Below, in pieces: positions 1 through 10,853 of a DNA stretch of 64,000 nucleotides. Position 1 is the stretch's first letter. Each line of letters opens with the position of its first letter. The translations under genes and the position numbers were made by a program. The stretch is taken from NCBI GenBank assembly GCA_002197995.1, contig NGZR01000001.1, positions 7,688,001 to 7,752,000 of the forward strand, given 5' to 3'. The notes under the pieces were generated by a model, which saw nothing but the letters and a program-made list of their open reading frames with translations, was not told the origin of the DNA and made no database searches. This DNA comes from Gaeumannomyces sp. JS-464. Its lineage: Eukaryota; Ascomycota; Sordariomycetes; Magnaporthales; Magnaporthaceae.

Positions 1-465
1 CGATGATGTCGATAAGCTCTTGCTTCTCCTCAAGCTGTTTGAGTTTCCACCGAGATGGGCAGGCATGTTAGCAGTCAAGGCGGGCCCAGGAGCTGGTGCG
101 CAGACCCAGCGCATAATAGGCGATGATAGAATCGACGGGAGACGTACCACGAGGGTAAGCTTGTTGTTGTTGCCGGTGCCAAAGTCGCACATGATGTGCT
201 TGTTGCGGAAGAAGAACATGACGGTCATGGGGTCGTAAAGCTCGTACATCTGGTTGAAATCTGGGACCTGGTCGATGTCGCAGACGTAGACGGCGGCGAA
301 GTTCTTGACCTTGTCGGCGATCTTGAAGAGCACCTCGTCCATCTTCATGCAGTCCGGGTCGCCATCGCGCCCGAAGCGGATCACGACCAGGCGCTCGTCC
401 TCGGACAGGATCGCCTGGTCGACGTGCCACGCCGTGTTGAGATGGGGGAGGACGACGGAACCCAT
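1..465 (-). CDS. DIB1: U5 snRNP 15 kDa protein Dib1/Dim1, 3' end cut by window
   Basis: Thioredoxin-fold component of the U4/U6.U5 tri-snRNP, needed in the nucleus for pre-mRNA splicing (family knowledge: human TXNL4A, yeast Dib1, about 142 residues). Exon 1 runs from the ATG at 465 down to 148 and gives 106 codons. It opens with MGSVVLPHLNTAWHVDQAIL and contains CMKMDEVLFKIADKVKNFA and MYELYDPMTVMFFFRNKH, all hallmark Dib1 stretches, followed by DFGTGNNNKL. An intron lies at 147-35 (GTACGT donor, CAG acceptor). Exon 2 starts at 34 with LEEKQELIDII and runs off the window, so only the last ~25 residues are missing. No frame break is seen. The gene is divergent from URB1 across 479 bp. Identification is secure from the sequence. 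Confidence 0.95.
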   Translation of the reverse strand, partial: MGSVVLPHLNTAWHVDQAILSEDERLVVIRFGRDGDPDCMKMDEVLFKIADKVKNFAAVYVCDIDQVPDFNQMYELYDPMTVMFFFRNKHIMCDFGTGNNNKLTLVVRLPSILSSPIMRWVCAPAPGPALTANMPAHLGGNSNSLRRSKSLSTSS

Positions 466-944
466 GGTCGTTGCCGCTGCTGTCTCGTTTCGAGCGTATC
501 CGTGCCGTGTGTTGGTGTCGTCGTGCGGTTATCCGGGAAGACCCAAGGTAGGTCGGTGGTGGGTGAATTCAACCGCTCTCGCCGTTTGATACGTCAGAGT
601 CGGATGCCGCGAAGTGGGTTGGGATGCAAATGTGGGGGTAGCCTTTTATTGTGGTTCGTACTCCTGCTGCCTGGTGGAGTCAACCGCGCCGCCTCCTCGC
701 CTGTCACCCTGTGTGTCCGTGCCAAGGCGCTAAGAGGCAGCAAAGGAAAAAAAAATCCAGGCGGGGAGGGGGCGTCTCCAATGGCAGTATTTCTGACCGC
801 CTAATTATTTCGTCGCGACAGAGCTTTAGCGCATCTCGCCGACGAGACGGGGTGAAAGAACCAAGTTCGTCTGGGTTTTCCCAGTTCAAGGATGCACATT
901 CACCACTAAAAAGAACATCGACAGCCCAATTCGAGGCCGGCATA
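466..944. promoter_or_regulatory. shared divergent upstream region of DIB1 and URB1
   Basis: 479 bp between two start codons reading outward. It holds no convincing ORF. A short A-run (about 749-757) precedes an AT-richer patch near 790-830. Promoter elements for both genes must lie here, but I cannot name specific sites. Confidence 0.5.
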
Positions 945-3900
945 ATGGGGAAACGGGCGTCGCGCGGGGCCCCTCCAAATTCCAATCCCCGGAAGCGGGT
1001 GAAGGTGGCGCATGAGGCACCGACTTGCGAGGATGTCACGACGAGCCGGCAGCTTCGCCAACTCCTTGCCTTTGAACAAGACCTTGGAAAGGCCAGACAC
1101 GGTGCGAATGGCCCGACACTAACCACGCACCTCGAGCGCAGCAGGCTGGCGCGACTCCCGGCGGCTAACTTTTTGGATAGGGCTGCAGTCTTTCAAGGTC
1201 TTCCTCGACAACTTCAGCGGCGAATCCTCCCCCGAGCGACTTGAGATTCTATCGCAGTACCTGCAGGCCTCTGCCCCCAAAAACCATGAAGAGCCCGATA
1301 CTGTCTACCTGGAGGACATTATGGCTACATGGAACTATGCCTCCCAGATGGGCAACGATGACATCCTGTCGGCCGTCGCCGTCATCCTCGCACTCCTCCT
1401 CAAAGTACTGTCCGAAATCCTGGATCTGAGGCCCCAGGGGCTAGGGATTTGTCGGACGCTGCTACAGAAGCGCCAACTTGAGCTTCTGGCCAAGAATTTG
1501 TCGGCAGATAAGGCCAAGGCCTACATAATATCTCCGACTCTGCGCTTGGTGCGCGAGGCTGTCTGCTTCGATGGCGGCGCCCTCGCGAGAGCCTTTTTCC
1601 GCGCCAGAAAGTACACATACGACTCCCTGACGAGGAACATGAGAATCAAGTTTCTCGGCGAGGGTGTCGAGGGCAGCAGGCGGACTTCCCCCCGGACCAA
1701 CGCCATTCGCCTCCTTATGAGCTCACTGAAGTTTCTCCACTGGGAAGCCAAGAGGGAGCTATTATACGGGAGGGACCTCGCCGCCGCCCTGACCAGCTCC
1801 ATTAAGGATGACCCGCCCTACCTGGTCATAGAGGTGCTGGATGGCCTGAAAGCCCATGTGCTCATGGACAAGCACCTACCCGTCGAGACCAAATCAAGGC
1901 TTCTGAACACCACCATGCTCACGCGCCTTGCCCTCCTCTACACTTACAGCCACACGACGCCCGGCGAGACAGAAACACGGCCCATGACGATGCAGCTCAC
2001 GAGTTTCTCATGGCCGTCTGCACGTCGTCAGAGTCTGGGGCTCTGCGGTCCGAGCTCGGCTTGTATCCCAAAGGGATCGATCCCAACAACGATCAGTTAA
2101 ACGACTCGGCTACTGGATCCGATGTCAGCCTGGATCGCATTGTCTGGGCAGACAAGTTTAAGGAGGAGGTTCCCGTCCACAACACAACCCTTTCCGAGTT
2201 CATCAAAACTCTACGTCCATGGACCAGCCCGAAGCAAAGCGAGCTCATAATAGCCATCTTCCGCGCTGCGCCGGAACTGATTGCCGACTACTTTTTGAGT
2301 AAAAGAGACTTCACCTTCGAGCCAAAGCTCTCGGCGACATGGATAGGGTATGCAGCCCTGATATTTAACACAGTGCAGCTGCCTTTGCCCTCCTTCTTTG
2401 GCAGCAGGGCCGGATTCTCTCCTGTGCCGCCTCCGATATCTCTGGTGCTCGACAACATTCTGCCATTACCTGTGAGCCAGAAGGTTCTGGTCAGGTGTCT
2501 GTCGCATGAATCAAAGCTCGTCTCGTTCTTTGCCACCCGTCTGCTCGTGCTCGCTCTCCAGAAGCTGGATATGGCCTTGCAGATGATGCAAACGGCCTCC
2601 TCCACTCTCGGGCCTCTCTGGTCCGAGGCCGCAAGGAAGCTCACGGATGAGTTTTCGCAGCGGTGTCCGGACCTGAAGTACGCCACCACAGCCTTCCGCG
2701 GAATCCCCGAAGAAGACTTGCTCTCCCGAGAGGCTGCCAGCCGGCTGCTCCGTCTCTACTACCACGTCATTCCTCAAGTTGCTCTCCTAGCCAAGTTTGA
2801 TGTATCGCCCTTGCTGGTCAACGCCATAAAGCGACTCGATGGGCAAGGCAGGTCAACCCAGGATCAAGCGCTTGCCCTGGTGGAGCTTGAGAATCTCGTC
2901 GCGATTGCCAAATCCTCGCCCGGAATGCGATGGTTTGCCAAGGCGGAGAGCCCATCCTTGTCGCCTTTCACGTCGCTCCTTAAGGTATACCTTGACACCC
3001 CGGAGGGTATTCTTCCCGAGACCCTGGAAAGTACCTTGGCGTTCGTGGCGAACGAACATGAGATCTTCCTCCCTGAGGATCAAGGAGGCTTTACCCTACG
3101 CCACCTGTTCTTGACGCTCAATAGACTACATGCCAGGGTTTCAACAACATCCAGCGCGGAGCTCTGGGGGTTCCTGGATAACTGTTTGCAGCGATGTTCG
3201 GCGACTCCTATACGTTACATTGAGCTGGTGCAGGAGCTCGCTCCGAATACTAAGACGTGCCCGCTCACTGCGACCATAAACGAGCAGCTGCAGTTCATCG
3301 TGCGGTCTGGAGACGCATCGGTCTTGGCTATTGTCAAAGAGTTTGTGTCGGTCTACACAACAGTTGCTCGCGCAGCGAACGAACATGAGCCACTTCTCAA
3401 GGCACTGCAGAAGCCCGTTGGAGCAGCGTTCATCCGGAAAATGGATACCGATGCAGGCCCCAAAGCACCAACACCCGAGCCACCGGCTACGCCAGAGGCC
3501 GGGGCTGCCACCGAGGTCGCCAGCCACCCATCCCCAGAGGACTATAAATCATACGAGGCTCTGAGTAGCCTGGCGACCGATTCAGATATACCCGAGCCAG
3601 ATAACTCGGCTCTACTGAGGTGGACGACACGCAGCGCAGGGGAAATCATCGACGAGGGATATACGTCATCCCTAGTCGTCTTGCTCTCGTCATCTCACAC
3701 CAGTATCCGAAAAGAGGCCTTGACCAATATCTTTAAAATGGCAGGGAAGATCAAGGAGTCATCGCACGAGGAGAAGGACCAGGTCTGGCTGCTCCTCGTT
3801 GAGCTTGCCGAGTCATGCAAGACGGAGATCGATAAAGGCCCTGTGCCGGGCCAGATCGTGGCTTTCGCCCGGCGCGCGCTTGACGTACTTAAGAACCCGC

Positions 3901-4400
3901 TGCACTGCCTGTACGACAAGGTCAACACATTTCTGACCCGGGGCCCCGTGTGGAGCCTAGACAGATTCCCTCTCCTCCACGAGGTTCTGCAGGAAGCGCC
4001 GAGTCGTGACGATTCGTACTATGCGTCGGTTTCGTGGCTGCTGGGATACCTCCTAGAGAGCCTCCACACGCCTTCGGACCTAGCTCTCTTCCACAAGCGC
4101 AGGGTGTACGAGCGCATTCTGTCGCTGGCCAGCAATAGCTACATGCGACTGCCTCTCCGGTCGCTGCTCCTGAGAATCGTATACAGGACGACGTGCCTGG
4201 AGGGAGGGAGCACCACCCTCATCACGAGGTTCGGGGTCATCAGCTGGCTGGAGGCACAGCGGGCCCAACGCAGTTCCGCCGTCGAATCGGAGCTGTTGAA
4301 GGCGTTGCAGCAGAGGATCTGGGACACATGTGACCAAGAACGCATTCAGGAATGGAGCAGAAAGGGCATCACAATGGTTGTTGAAGACTGGGAGCTCTAG
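945..4400 (+). CDS. URB1: nucleolar pre-ribosomal-associated protein URB1/NPA1
   Basis: Large helical-repeat protein of early pre-60S particles, needed in the nucleolus for 27S rRNA processing (family knowledge). Exon 1 is 945-1101 (MGKRASRGAPPNSNPRKRVK, basic N-terminus, then RQLRQLLAFEQDLGKARHG). A 79-nt intron follows at 1102-1180 (GTGCGA donor, GCTAAC branch, TAG acceptor). Exon 2 resumes with LQSFKVFLDNFSGESSPERL, the conserved Npa1 N-terminal block, and continues through TNAIRLLMSSLKFLHWEAK, YLVIEVLDGLKAHVLMD and AAHEFLMAVCTSSESG to a C-terminal region with SWLLGYLLESLHTPSDLALF. The frame changes from 1 to 0 between about 1955 and 1990, where no GT donor is available, so one base appears to be missing. 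With it the product is about 1125 residues, a normal length for fungal Urb1. Confidence 0.88.
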
Positions 4401-5785
4401 GTGTTCTTGTTGCATGGTTAAACTGGCCTGTATAGGCATTTGTGTTTATTATGGGAATGATATCCCCGGAGTTGGCATTTTTCCTTCTTCCTCTTATTAT
4501 TATTATTGGAATTGTGAGACACTTGCCAATGTCGTGCCTGTCGCAAGGTCATTCCCATTTTGTGGAGGCGGTGTGGTGGGCACACGTAAGAGGCGGATGG
4601 ACTAGGGACGGGCGTTAAAACTTGAATTATTCTTGAGTCCAGGCCGGTTTTGTTGGTTGGGCGAACAGGAGGTGTTTCGATGCCAATGCCCGTTTGCGGC
4701 AGGCAGCACGCAGACGATGTCATTTGACACCAGACCCTTCTTGGTAACCCATCCAGTTCGGGCATCGAGGGATGTGGAGATACCAACCACGTATCCATCT
4801 CAGGGAGCAAAAGCAACAACAGGCTGAGAGTGGAAAGAATAAAGGGGGGGAAAAGAAAGAAAAATATCCCTACCCTGGCAGCCCATTGGATCAGGGTTCG
4901 ATGTACGGAGCAAGTACAGTCATCAATCACATCAATCAGCCGGGCTTTGGTTGGGTACCTAAACCAGCTCACCAAGACGGTCGGATAGGTTCGCTCGTTG
5001 TGGAGAGCTGGGCACCTTGGGTTGCTGGCTGGGCAGCTCAATCTCCACTGGGTTGCCTGCCTCCAAAAAAAGGTTGGGTGCCAGCCCACGCACACACCAC
5101 CAGACGGACCCTGCCTGGGACAAGCCCAGCACAGACGGCGTTGCAACCACCAAGCAGAAGGCCCTCCAACCAACCCGGTGCGCACATTTGCGATCTCGTG
5201 CCTCCAAACCTGCACCACAACAAGCGACGGAAACCTCCAGCCAACAGCTCCGACAAAACCACCGCTCCTAGACTTTAGTTTTCTGCCAACCGGCCTTTAC
5301 CTTTCTTGTATCATTTGCAGCTCCCAACCCAATTCCCCTGGTCCCATCGACGGCTCTGTTGCGCCGTCGATTGGCGTCTTCGACCTCCCGCTTCCACACC
5401 TACCCACCCTTGCACCTGCGACGACGTAACCTTAAGCCTCTCCCGCACCGCTAAACCAGAGAAAAAAGGAACAGGAAAAAAAAACACTCAAAGAACAGCC
5501 ACACACGCACCTGTGAAGAGCAGTAGCAGCCGTCCGTTGACCTGGCTTGACTTGGTTCCTCGCCTCATCTTTTGTGGACGGGCCAGCTCCGTGCCGCACG
5601 AGCGGCCGGCCAATTCGCTCGCGCAATCTCTGCCACGACACCCGACTTCGACGTACCTCTGCCCACCTTGACTCCCATCTTTCTATCCTGTCTGCCCAAC
5701 CACGATCTTGCTGCTGCCGCAACCACCCGGCAAACAGTCCGCTGCTTGACCCTACACACGCACAAGGCACAAAAGGGCCTGTATT
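4401..5785. other. intergenic; URB1 3' region and long 5' leader of next gene
   Basis: About 1.4 kb with no supportable gene. The right half (from about 5,080) is rich in C and CA/CT with few G-runs, as is usual for a fungal 5' leader and promoter. Overlapping open frames here look low-complexity and match no family I recognise. One (TTATTA)-like AT tract sits at 4493-4507. Confidence 0.5.
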
Positions 5786-8700
5786 ATGGCCGTCCGCTAC
5801 ACCGAGGAGGCTCTCTTGCACCTCCGACTATCGCCATTATGTGTCCGGCCACCGACACTGCCGCCTGCTGAGGAGTGGATGGGGTGTGTTTGCTTTTGTT
5901 CTCCCATCCTTCTACCTTTCGCTCCCCATTAGCCTTGATACGCTCCTCGGTGGCTGGTCCTGCCGTCCTTGGATCGTTACACGAGCTTCGCTGCGGAGTA
6001 GTGCTCCCAACTAACTGACATACTCGCAGCCCTCCCCCAGAGCTCCTGCGGACCCCCAAAACAACGGAGAGGCCCAAATCTTTTGAAAACCCCCTGGTTG
6101 ACCAGACGAACCGCAGACAAGGGGTTGACCGGCTTGGTTCCCGCAACAACGCCAGTATGTTAGGTTGACAGCTCCGTTCTCCCAAGAGTTCCTCTATCCT
6201 TTTCACCGCCATAAACTATGAGTGTCGGCCGCTTACCAGATGGACAGACCCAGAAGATATCATTCTCGGCCCACCTAGGACAAGCTTCGCATCGGCAACA
6301 ACTCGTTTAAATAACAAGTCGGGCGAGAATGACAAGGTCACGCGAGACCAGGAGCCTCGAGACCGCTTCAACAACCTGAGAACCCGCGAGCCCGACAGCT
6401 CAGACGACCGCGGTGGTGATCGGCTGCGGGACGGCAGGTCCAATTTCCGGAGGCGCGACGACCGCGACCAGGATAGCGACGGTTGGAGCACTGTGAGGCC
6501 GCGCAAGAGCTTTGGGCACGAAGGCGCCGAGCGCTTCCAGCACGGTCGGGCCGCGTTCCGAGCCGATCGCTTTGGGGACGATCGCAAGCAGACGAGGGAC
6601 ACCAAGGACGATCCAGATGCAACGAAGGAGCGCCCGCGTCGAAACTTCGACGGCCATGGACGCGATCGCGACGGAGAAGACAACGAAACTTCGCGCTGGA
6701 ATGGCCTGAACCGGAATCGGACTGACCCTTGGTTCAGAGACAACAACCACGAGGAGCGAGATCGCGGCGACCGGGGAGACCGAGGAGACCGGGGCGATCG
6801 GGCCGAGAATCGGGGAGACCGCGATAGAACGTCTCAACGTGAGCGGATTGACCGCGCAAAGAGCTGGCGTGATCGTGCCCCGGATGACAATGCCCGCGAA
6901 CGTAACTCGGACCGGAACTACGATCGTCGCCTCGACCGGGACCGCGACGGGCGTGTCGAACGCGAGCCCGAATGGCTTGACGAGCCGGCCGGCGAAAAGG
7001 CCGGCGGCCATACGGAGGAGGACTTCAAGAAGTTTATGGAGAGCATGAAGGCCGGCAAAGGAGGAGCCAAAAAGCCTGAGAACGGCAAGCCTTCACCAGA
7101 GGATATTTCGGCCGCGAACGAGACCTCCGCTGCCGGTCAGGACAGCACGCCCAGCGCCGAGTCCGCCACGCCAGTCAACAACGGGCCGGATAAATTCTTT
7201 CTCAACTTCGCCGCTAGCGCCGGACTTGGCAGCGGCTCGGCTGAAGGTGACGCCAAGAAGGATAGCGCCCAGTCCAAAACGGCGAAGTCTTCCAGGTTCA
7301 CGTCTTTCTTCTCGGCCCACCCCCAGGCGGAGCCAGCTGCCACTGCCGCTATCGCAGGGCCCCCCTTGTCCGCGACCCCCCTCCATCTGGCTCTGGGACT
7401 GAACACGGGCCCCGCCACTGCTCCTCTTCCAGACACGGCCAAAAGCGCAACCGGGGACAGGCTGATGTTGCAGAGAAGCAGGCATTCATGGCCCTGCTTC
7501 AGAAGCTTCAGCGTCAGACGCTTCAGAGCCCGAGCACGACATCGCCGCCTGGGACGACCCCTGTTCCCGAGACACCACCGGTACAGCTTCACCAACAACA
7601 ACCACCGCCGACATCGCAGAAACCGCCACAGCAAATCCAACAACAGCAACAGCAGCAGTTGCCACCGCATCTCCGATCTCAGGCGCAGTTCCAGCAGCAA
7701 CCGCCACTCCCGCAGCCGCAGCCGCAGCATGTTCAGCAGCCGCAGCAGCCCCTTCGTCCCCAACAGCAACCGCAGCAGCCGTTGTATCCGCAGCAACAGC
7801 AGCAACACCATCAGCTTCAGCTCCAGCACGTCTTACAAGATGCTCGGCAAAAGCCTGTCGGCATCTCTCCAGATGTGTTTCAACAGTACGGCGGGGACCG
7901 GCGGCGGCCCCCAGGCTCAATGCAGGATATGGCCGCCCCTCGCCCAATGCCCCCTACCCAGCCTCCTGTGACCCGTCCCGAGCAGATGCTCCAGGAGCTC
8001 GTAGAGCAGCGACACCACACCCCCACCAGGGCAACGGCCGCGAAATGACCCCTCAAGGCAACCCCCAGACGGAATTCCTCATGAAGCTCATGCAGAGGGC
8101 TCGTGCCGAGCCTGAGCCCCGGCGCACCGAAGAGCTGCTCATGCAGATGCCGCAGCCGCAGAAGCAGGCAGCCAACCTGCCCATGCTAGTGAACCGCGAG
8201 CTGGAGTTCCAGCGCGCGCGTGGAGGCAGCGGCTCGCAACAGCGTCCCATGCAGCCTCCAGGAATGCCGGGACTGTATGAGGATCAGTTCCATCGCCCAG
8301 ACGGCGGTGACGTACGCCTTCCCCGGCCACAGGGTCAGCCTCAGCCCCAACAACCAACGCAGATTCTCCAGCGCCCGCCTCCGGGCTTGGATCACCAGCT
8401 CCACCCAGGCTTCATGCCAGGGGGAGGCCAGGTGCCTCCGCCTGGACAACAGCGCGGACCCATGATTCCACCTCCTGGTCTTGTCGGCGGTCCTGGAGGT
8501 CCTGGGGGTCCAGGTGGACTGGGAGGCCCAGGAGGTCCGAATGTGCCCGTCAGCCCCAACCGACACATCCCGGGCATGTTCCCTCCCAACTTCCCGCATG
8601 GCGTATTTCCTCCCGTCGAGGGATTGGTTGGCCCTCCCAGGATGCAGCCGCCCCCTGGATTCTTCGGTGGCCCGCCTCCGCCGCCTGGGCACCCCGCATT

Positions 8701-8824
8701 TATGCCGCCTCCTGGCTTGGCTGCCTTCCAAGGAGGTCCCGATGGGATGCCTTTCGGGGCCGTTTTTGACGGACGCGGCATGCCGCCGCCGCCTGGCGCT
8801 GGTGGTCAGTTCCGCCGCCCGTAA
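5786..8824 (+). CDS. 4E-T-like eIF4E-binding protein, Arg/Asp- and Gln-rich
   Basis: Probable eIF4E-interacting translational repressor or mRNA-decay adaptor, inferred from a YxxxxLPhi motif at residues 5-11 (YTEEALL) inside MAVRYTEEALLHLRLSPLC, closely resembling the start of animal 4E-T (EIF4ENIF1). Exon 1 is 5786-5883 and intron 1 is 5884-6029. Exon 2 starts at 6030 (PPPELLRTPKTTERPKSF). Intron 2 is about 6155-6239, with a one-base phase discrepancy at the join. Exon 3 begins WTDPEDIILGPPR, then an Arg/Asp region with DRGDRGDRGDR, an acidic-lysine segment, a poly-Gln/Pro region (about 7,620-7,820), and a Pro/Gly-rich tail ending GAGGQFRRP. Frame breaks lie near 7452 (GGGG) and 8018 (CCCCC), each as if one base were missing. 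Restored length is about 936 residues, mostly disordered. The function is an inference from the motif and its N-terminal position. Confidence 0.72.
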
Positions 8825-10006
8825 ACAAACAAAAAGCAGCAAGGCCGCCTGTATGAACAGGCCATCGTAAAGCTTCAGGCCGAACCGACTGAGATGGTAT
8901 CGAGTCCCACGAGGACACGATTCAGACGGGCATTGTCAGGAGCTGCCCTTTGTTCCTTACCGTCGAAGGATAGAAGCCAAGCAACAAACCATACACATTT
9001 TTTCCGGACCACGTTGCTCTGCTCCTGAGTCTTTTTTATGGGTCGAGAACTGGTAGATGTTCCACTACCGGGCCACGGGGGCGTGTTAGTTACTCCAAAC
9101 CGCGTTGTACGAGCTCCGAACAAATCAATCATGGATTGTCTCTATTTTGTTGCGCCGCACCGGAGTAGGGAACGAAGCTGCGAGTATCTTTATTTCCCCA
9201 TAATTTGTCGTCTTCTGTATCTGTATCACCCTCTTCTTCCCTTTCTTCCCGTAGCGAGGGTCGCTCGGTGGAGACTGGACGGCCCCGATCATAGTGATAT
9301 TTGTATACGCATAGGTTCGTCGAAGATCCATCAACCCAAAAGCAACTCGGTTTCGGCGTGGGTGATGCAGGGTCAGTAGACAGGGAACGGGCGGGCGGTG
9401 GTTTATCTTTATTTATATCATCCTTTTACTCTTTACTTGGCAGCGTTGGGGGATTCGCCGTCTCCTGGGCTCGCCGTCCATTTATCAGAGCCATGCAACA
9501 CGAACTCAAATACTACCATTTCAAGCCTGGACATCACATGTGTTCTCTATATGCGCTCATCTACAAAAGGGATCCTGTGTGTATATAGGATCCCTCTATT
9601 CCAGCTGCTGGTGATCCACAAATAATGCTGATTGGTATCTTGCTATTACTATGAAGAATCCAGAATCCTGCCACGCCGAGGTATCTAGGAGATGAACACA
9701 CAAACACAAGGAAAGAGCTCAGGCTCTTAAAGGCGAGACCTAAACCCGAAGCCAAACAGAAAATCAGATCCAGAGACCTCCCAATAGGTATCCCATCGCC
9801 GCAAGCAAAAATAGCTGAACTCCGCCCGACGCTCGCTCTATAGGATATGAACATTGTGGTCGTAATTCATGACTTGCGCGGTGGAAAGGATATGGTCGTT
9901 ATTGGGAGGACAAGGCAAAGGGGGAAAAAAGGAAAAGGAAAAGGGGTATGAAGTAGTAAGGAAAGGTAAAGGATGGCTATGCCCGAGTGCGGGACTTGTG
10001 TGGGGC
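8825..10006. other. intergenic; 3' region of the 4E-T-like gene
   Basis: About 1.2 kb with no recognisable coding signal. It is more AT-rich than its surroundings. It carries several short T/A-rich stretches, for example around 9,185-9,245 and 9,400-9,435, that could serve in 3' end formation. The short open frames here have no family resemblance. Confidence 0.4.
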
Positions 10007-10214
10007 CGATAGTGGTATCGGTGAAGATGTTGCGGTAAACGACAGTGGTGTCTGTGAAAGACGGAGTAACGATAGTGATGTCTGAAAAAGACGGGTAAGC
10101 GATAGTGGTGCCTGAAGAGGTCGAGGAAACTATGGTGATGTCTGAAAAAGACGTGGTGTAAACGACAGTGGTGGCGTCTGATAAGACGTGGCTGGTAAAC
10201 GAGAGTGGTGCCAA
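9867..10214 (-). CDS. doubtful 115-aa ORF across the minisatellite
   Basis: Open frame from an ATG at 10214 with repeating ~10-residue units of the form [S/F]-F-[S/T]-D-[I/T]-T-[I/V]-V, such as SFSDITIV, SFTDTTVVY and IFTDTTIG, ending in a hydrophobic proline-rich tail. There is no signal peptide and no family match that I recognise. An overlapping longer frame (9838-10380) is also open on the same strand, because repeats lacking stops keep several frames open. It may be part of the 3' UTR of the upstream minus-strand gene. Listed only so the possibility is not lost. Confidence 0.15.
   Translation of the reverse strand: MAPLSFTSHVLSDATTVVYTTSFSDITIVSSTSSGTTIAYPSFSDITIVTPSFTDTTVVYRNIFTDTTIGPTQVPHSGIAILYLSLLLHTPFPFPFFPLCLVLPITTISFPPRKS
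10007..10213. repeat. degenerate minisatellite, ~30-37 nt units, with hairpins
   Basis: About six and a half tandem units start at 10007, 10040, 10070, 10100, 10130, 10163 and 10200. Each opens with a variant of CGATAGTGGTG and ends with GGTAA-like bases. Unit lengths are 33, 30, 30, 30, 33 and 37, then partial. Most units contain a small inverted repeat, GTCT...AGAC, with a 4-5 nt loop (GTCTGAAAAAGAC at 10080 and 10140; GTCTGTGAAAGAC at 10050; GTCTGATAAGAC at 10176). The minus strand reads as a Ser/Thr/Val repeat such as SFSDITIV and SFTDTTVVY. It lies 3' of the gene at 10390-10853. Confidence 0.8.
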
Positions 10215-10389
10215 AAGATAGGCATGTAAGAGTTGTAAAGAGCGTTGAGGAAGACGTGCGATGTAAGACTCGAAAGGTGTGGAGGTCGAAAGTGAGTGTG
10301 CAAGTCGTATGACTAGACCCGAGGCTCGCAGGGTGGCCGACTCCCCAAAACACCATCATGCCAGACCCAGGGCCGGACATGGCGACTTT

Positions 10390-10853
10390 TTAAGAGCTGG
10401 AGGCCGGGTTGCCGGCCTCGGCGGCGGCGGCCTCGGCCTCGGCGAGCTCCTTCTCCTTGGCGAGGCGCTCCTCGAGCTTCTTGCGCTTCTCGGCGGCCTG
10501 CTGGCGCTTGGACTCCTCGACCTTTGCGCGGCGCTCCTCGGCCTTGTTGGCGAGGATGTAGCGGCTCGACCCGAGGGCCGAGGCGAGCAGCTTGGTGCCC
10601 GTCTTGAAGTGGCCGAGGGCGTCGCCGAAGTGGGCCTTGGCCTCGTCAGGTTGGCGCGGGCGGTGGCGGAGCGCTTCTTGGCGCGGTAGGCCCGCTCGGC
10701 CCGGGAGGCGGCCTTGAGGCGCTGCGACGCCTGCTTGCGCGTCGTCATGAGGTTCATCTCGGTGCCCGAGGTGCCCGGGCGCTCCGGGGTCGGCAGGGGC
10801 TTCTCCTCCGCGTCGGCGGCCATCTTTCCCTTGGACGAGGACAGGAGACCCAT
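10390..10853 (-). CDS. small charged coiled-coil protein, unknown function
   Basis: Starts MGLLSSSKGKMAADAEEKPL, then MNLMTTRKQASQRLKAASRA and RAKKRSATARANL. A frame break follows at about 10,646-10,652, as if one base were missing. The second half reads HFKTGTKLLASALGSSRYIL and then a long Lys/Glu/Ala/Arg coiled coil (AEERRAKVEESKRQQAAEKR ... EKELAEAEAAAAEAGNPASSS). Restored length is 154 residues with no introns. The N-terminal MG is a possible N-myristoylation start (MGLLSSS fits the pattern), which would suggest membrane attachment, but that is inference. I do not recognise a named family. Alanine- and charge-rich codon use and a single uninterrupted frame either side of the break support it being real. 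Confidence 0.65.

Noticed and set aside
4418..5218. 266-codon minus-strand frame
   Set aside because: Low-complexity composition, no family motif, and other frames in the same stretch are also open. It lies in the intergenic and leader region.
10279..10689. 136-codon plus-strand frame rich in Leu/Gly
   Set aside because: Antisense of the coiled-coil gene. The Leu/Gly repeats are the complement of its Lys/Glu/Ala codons.
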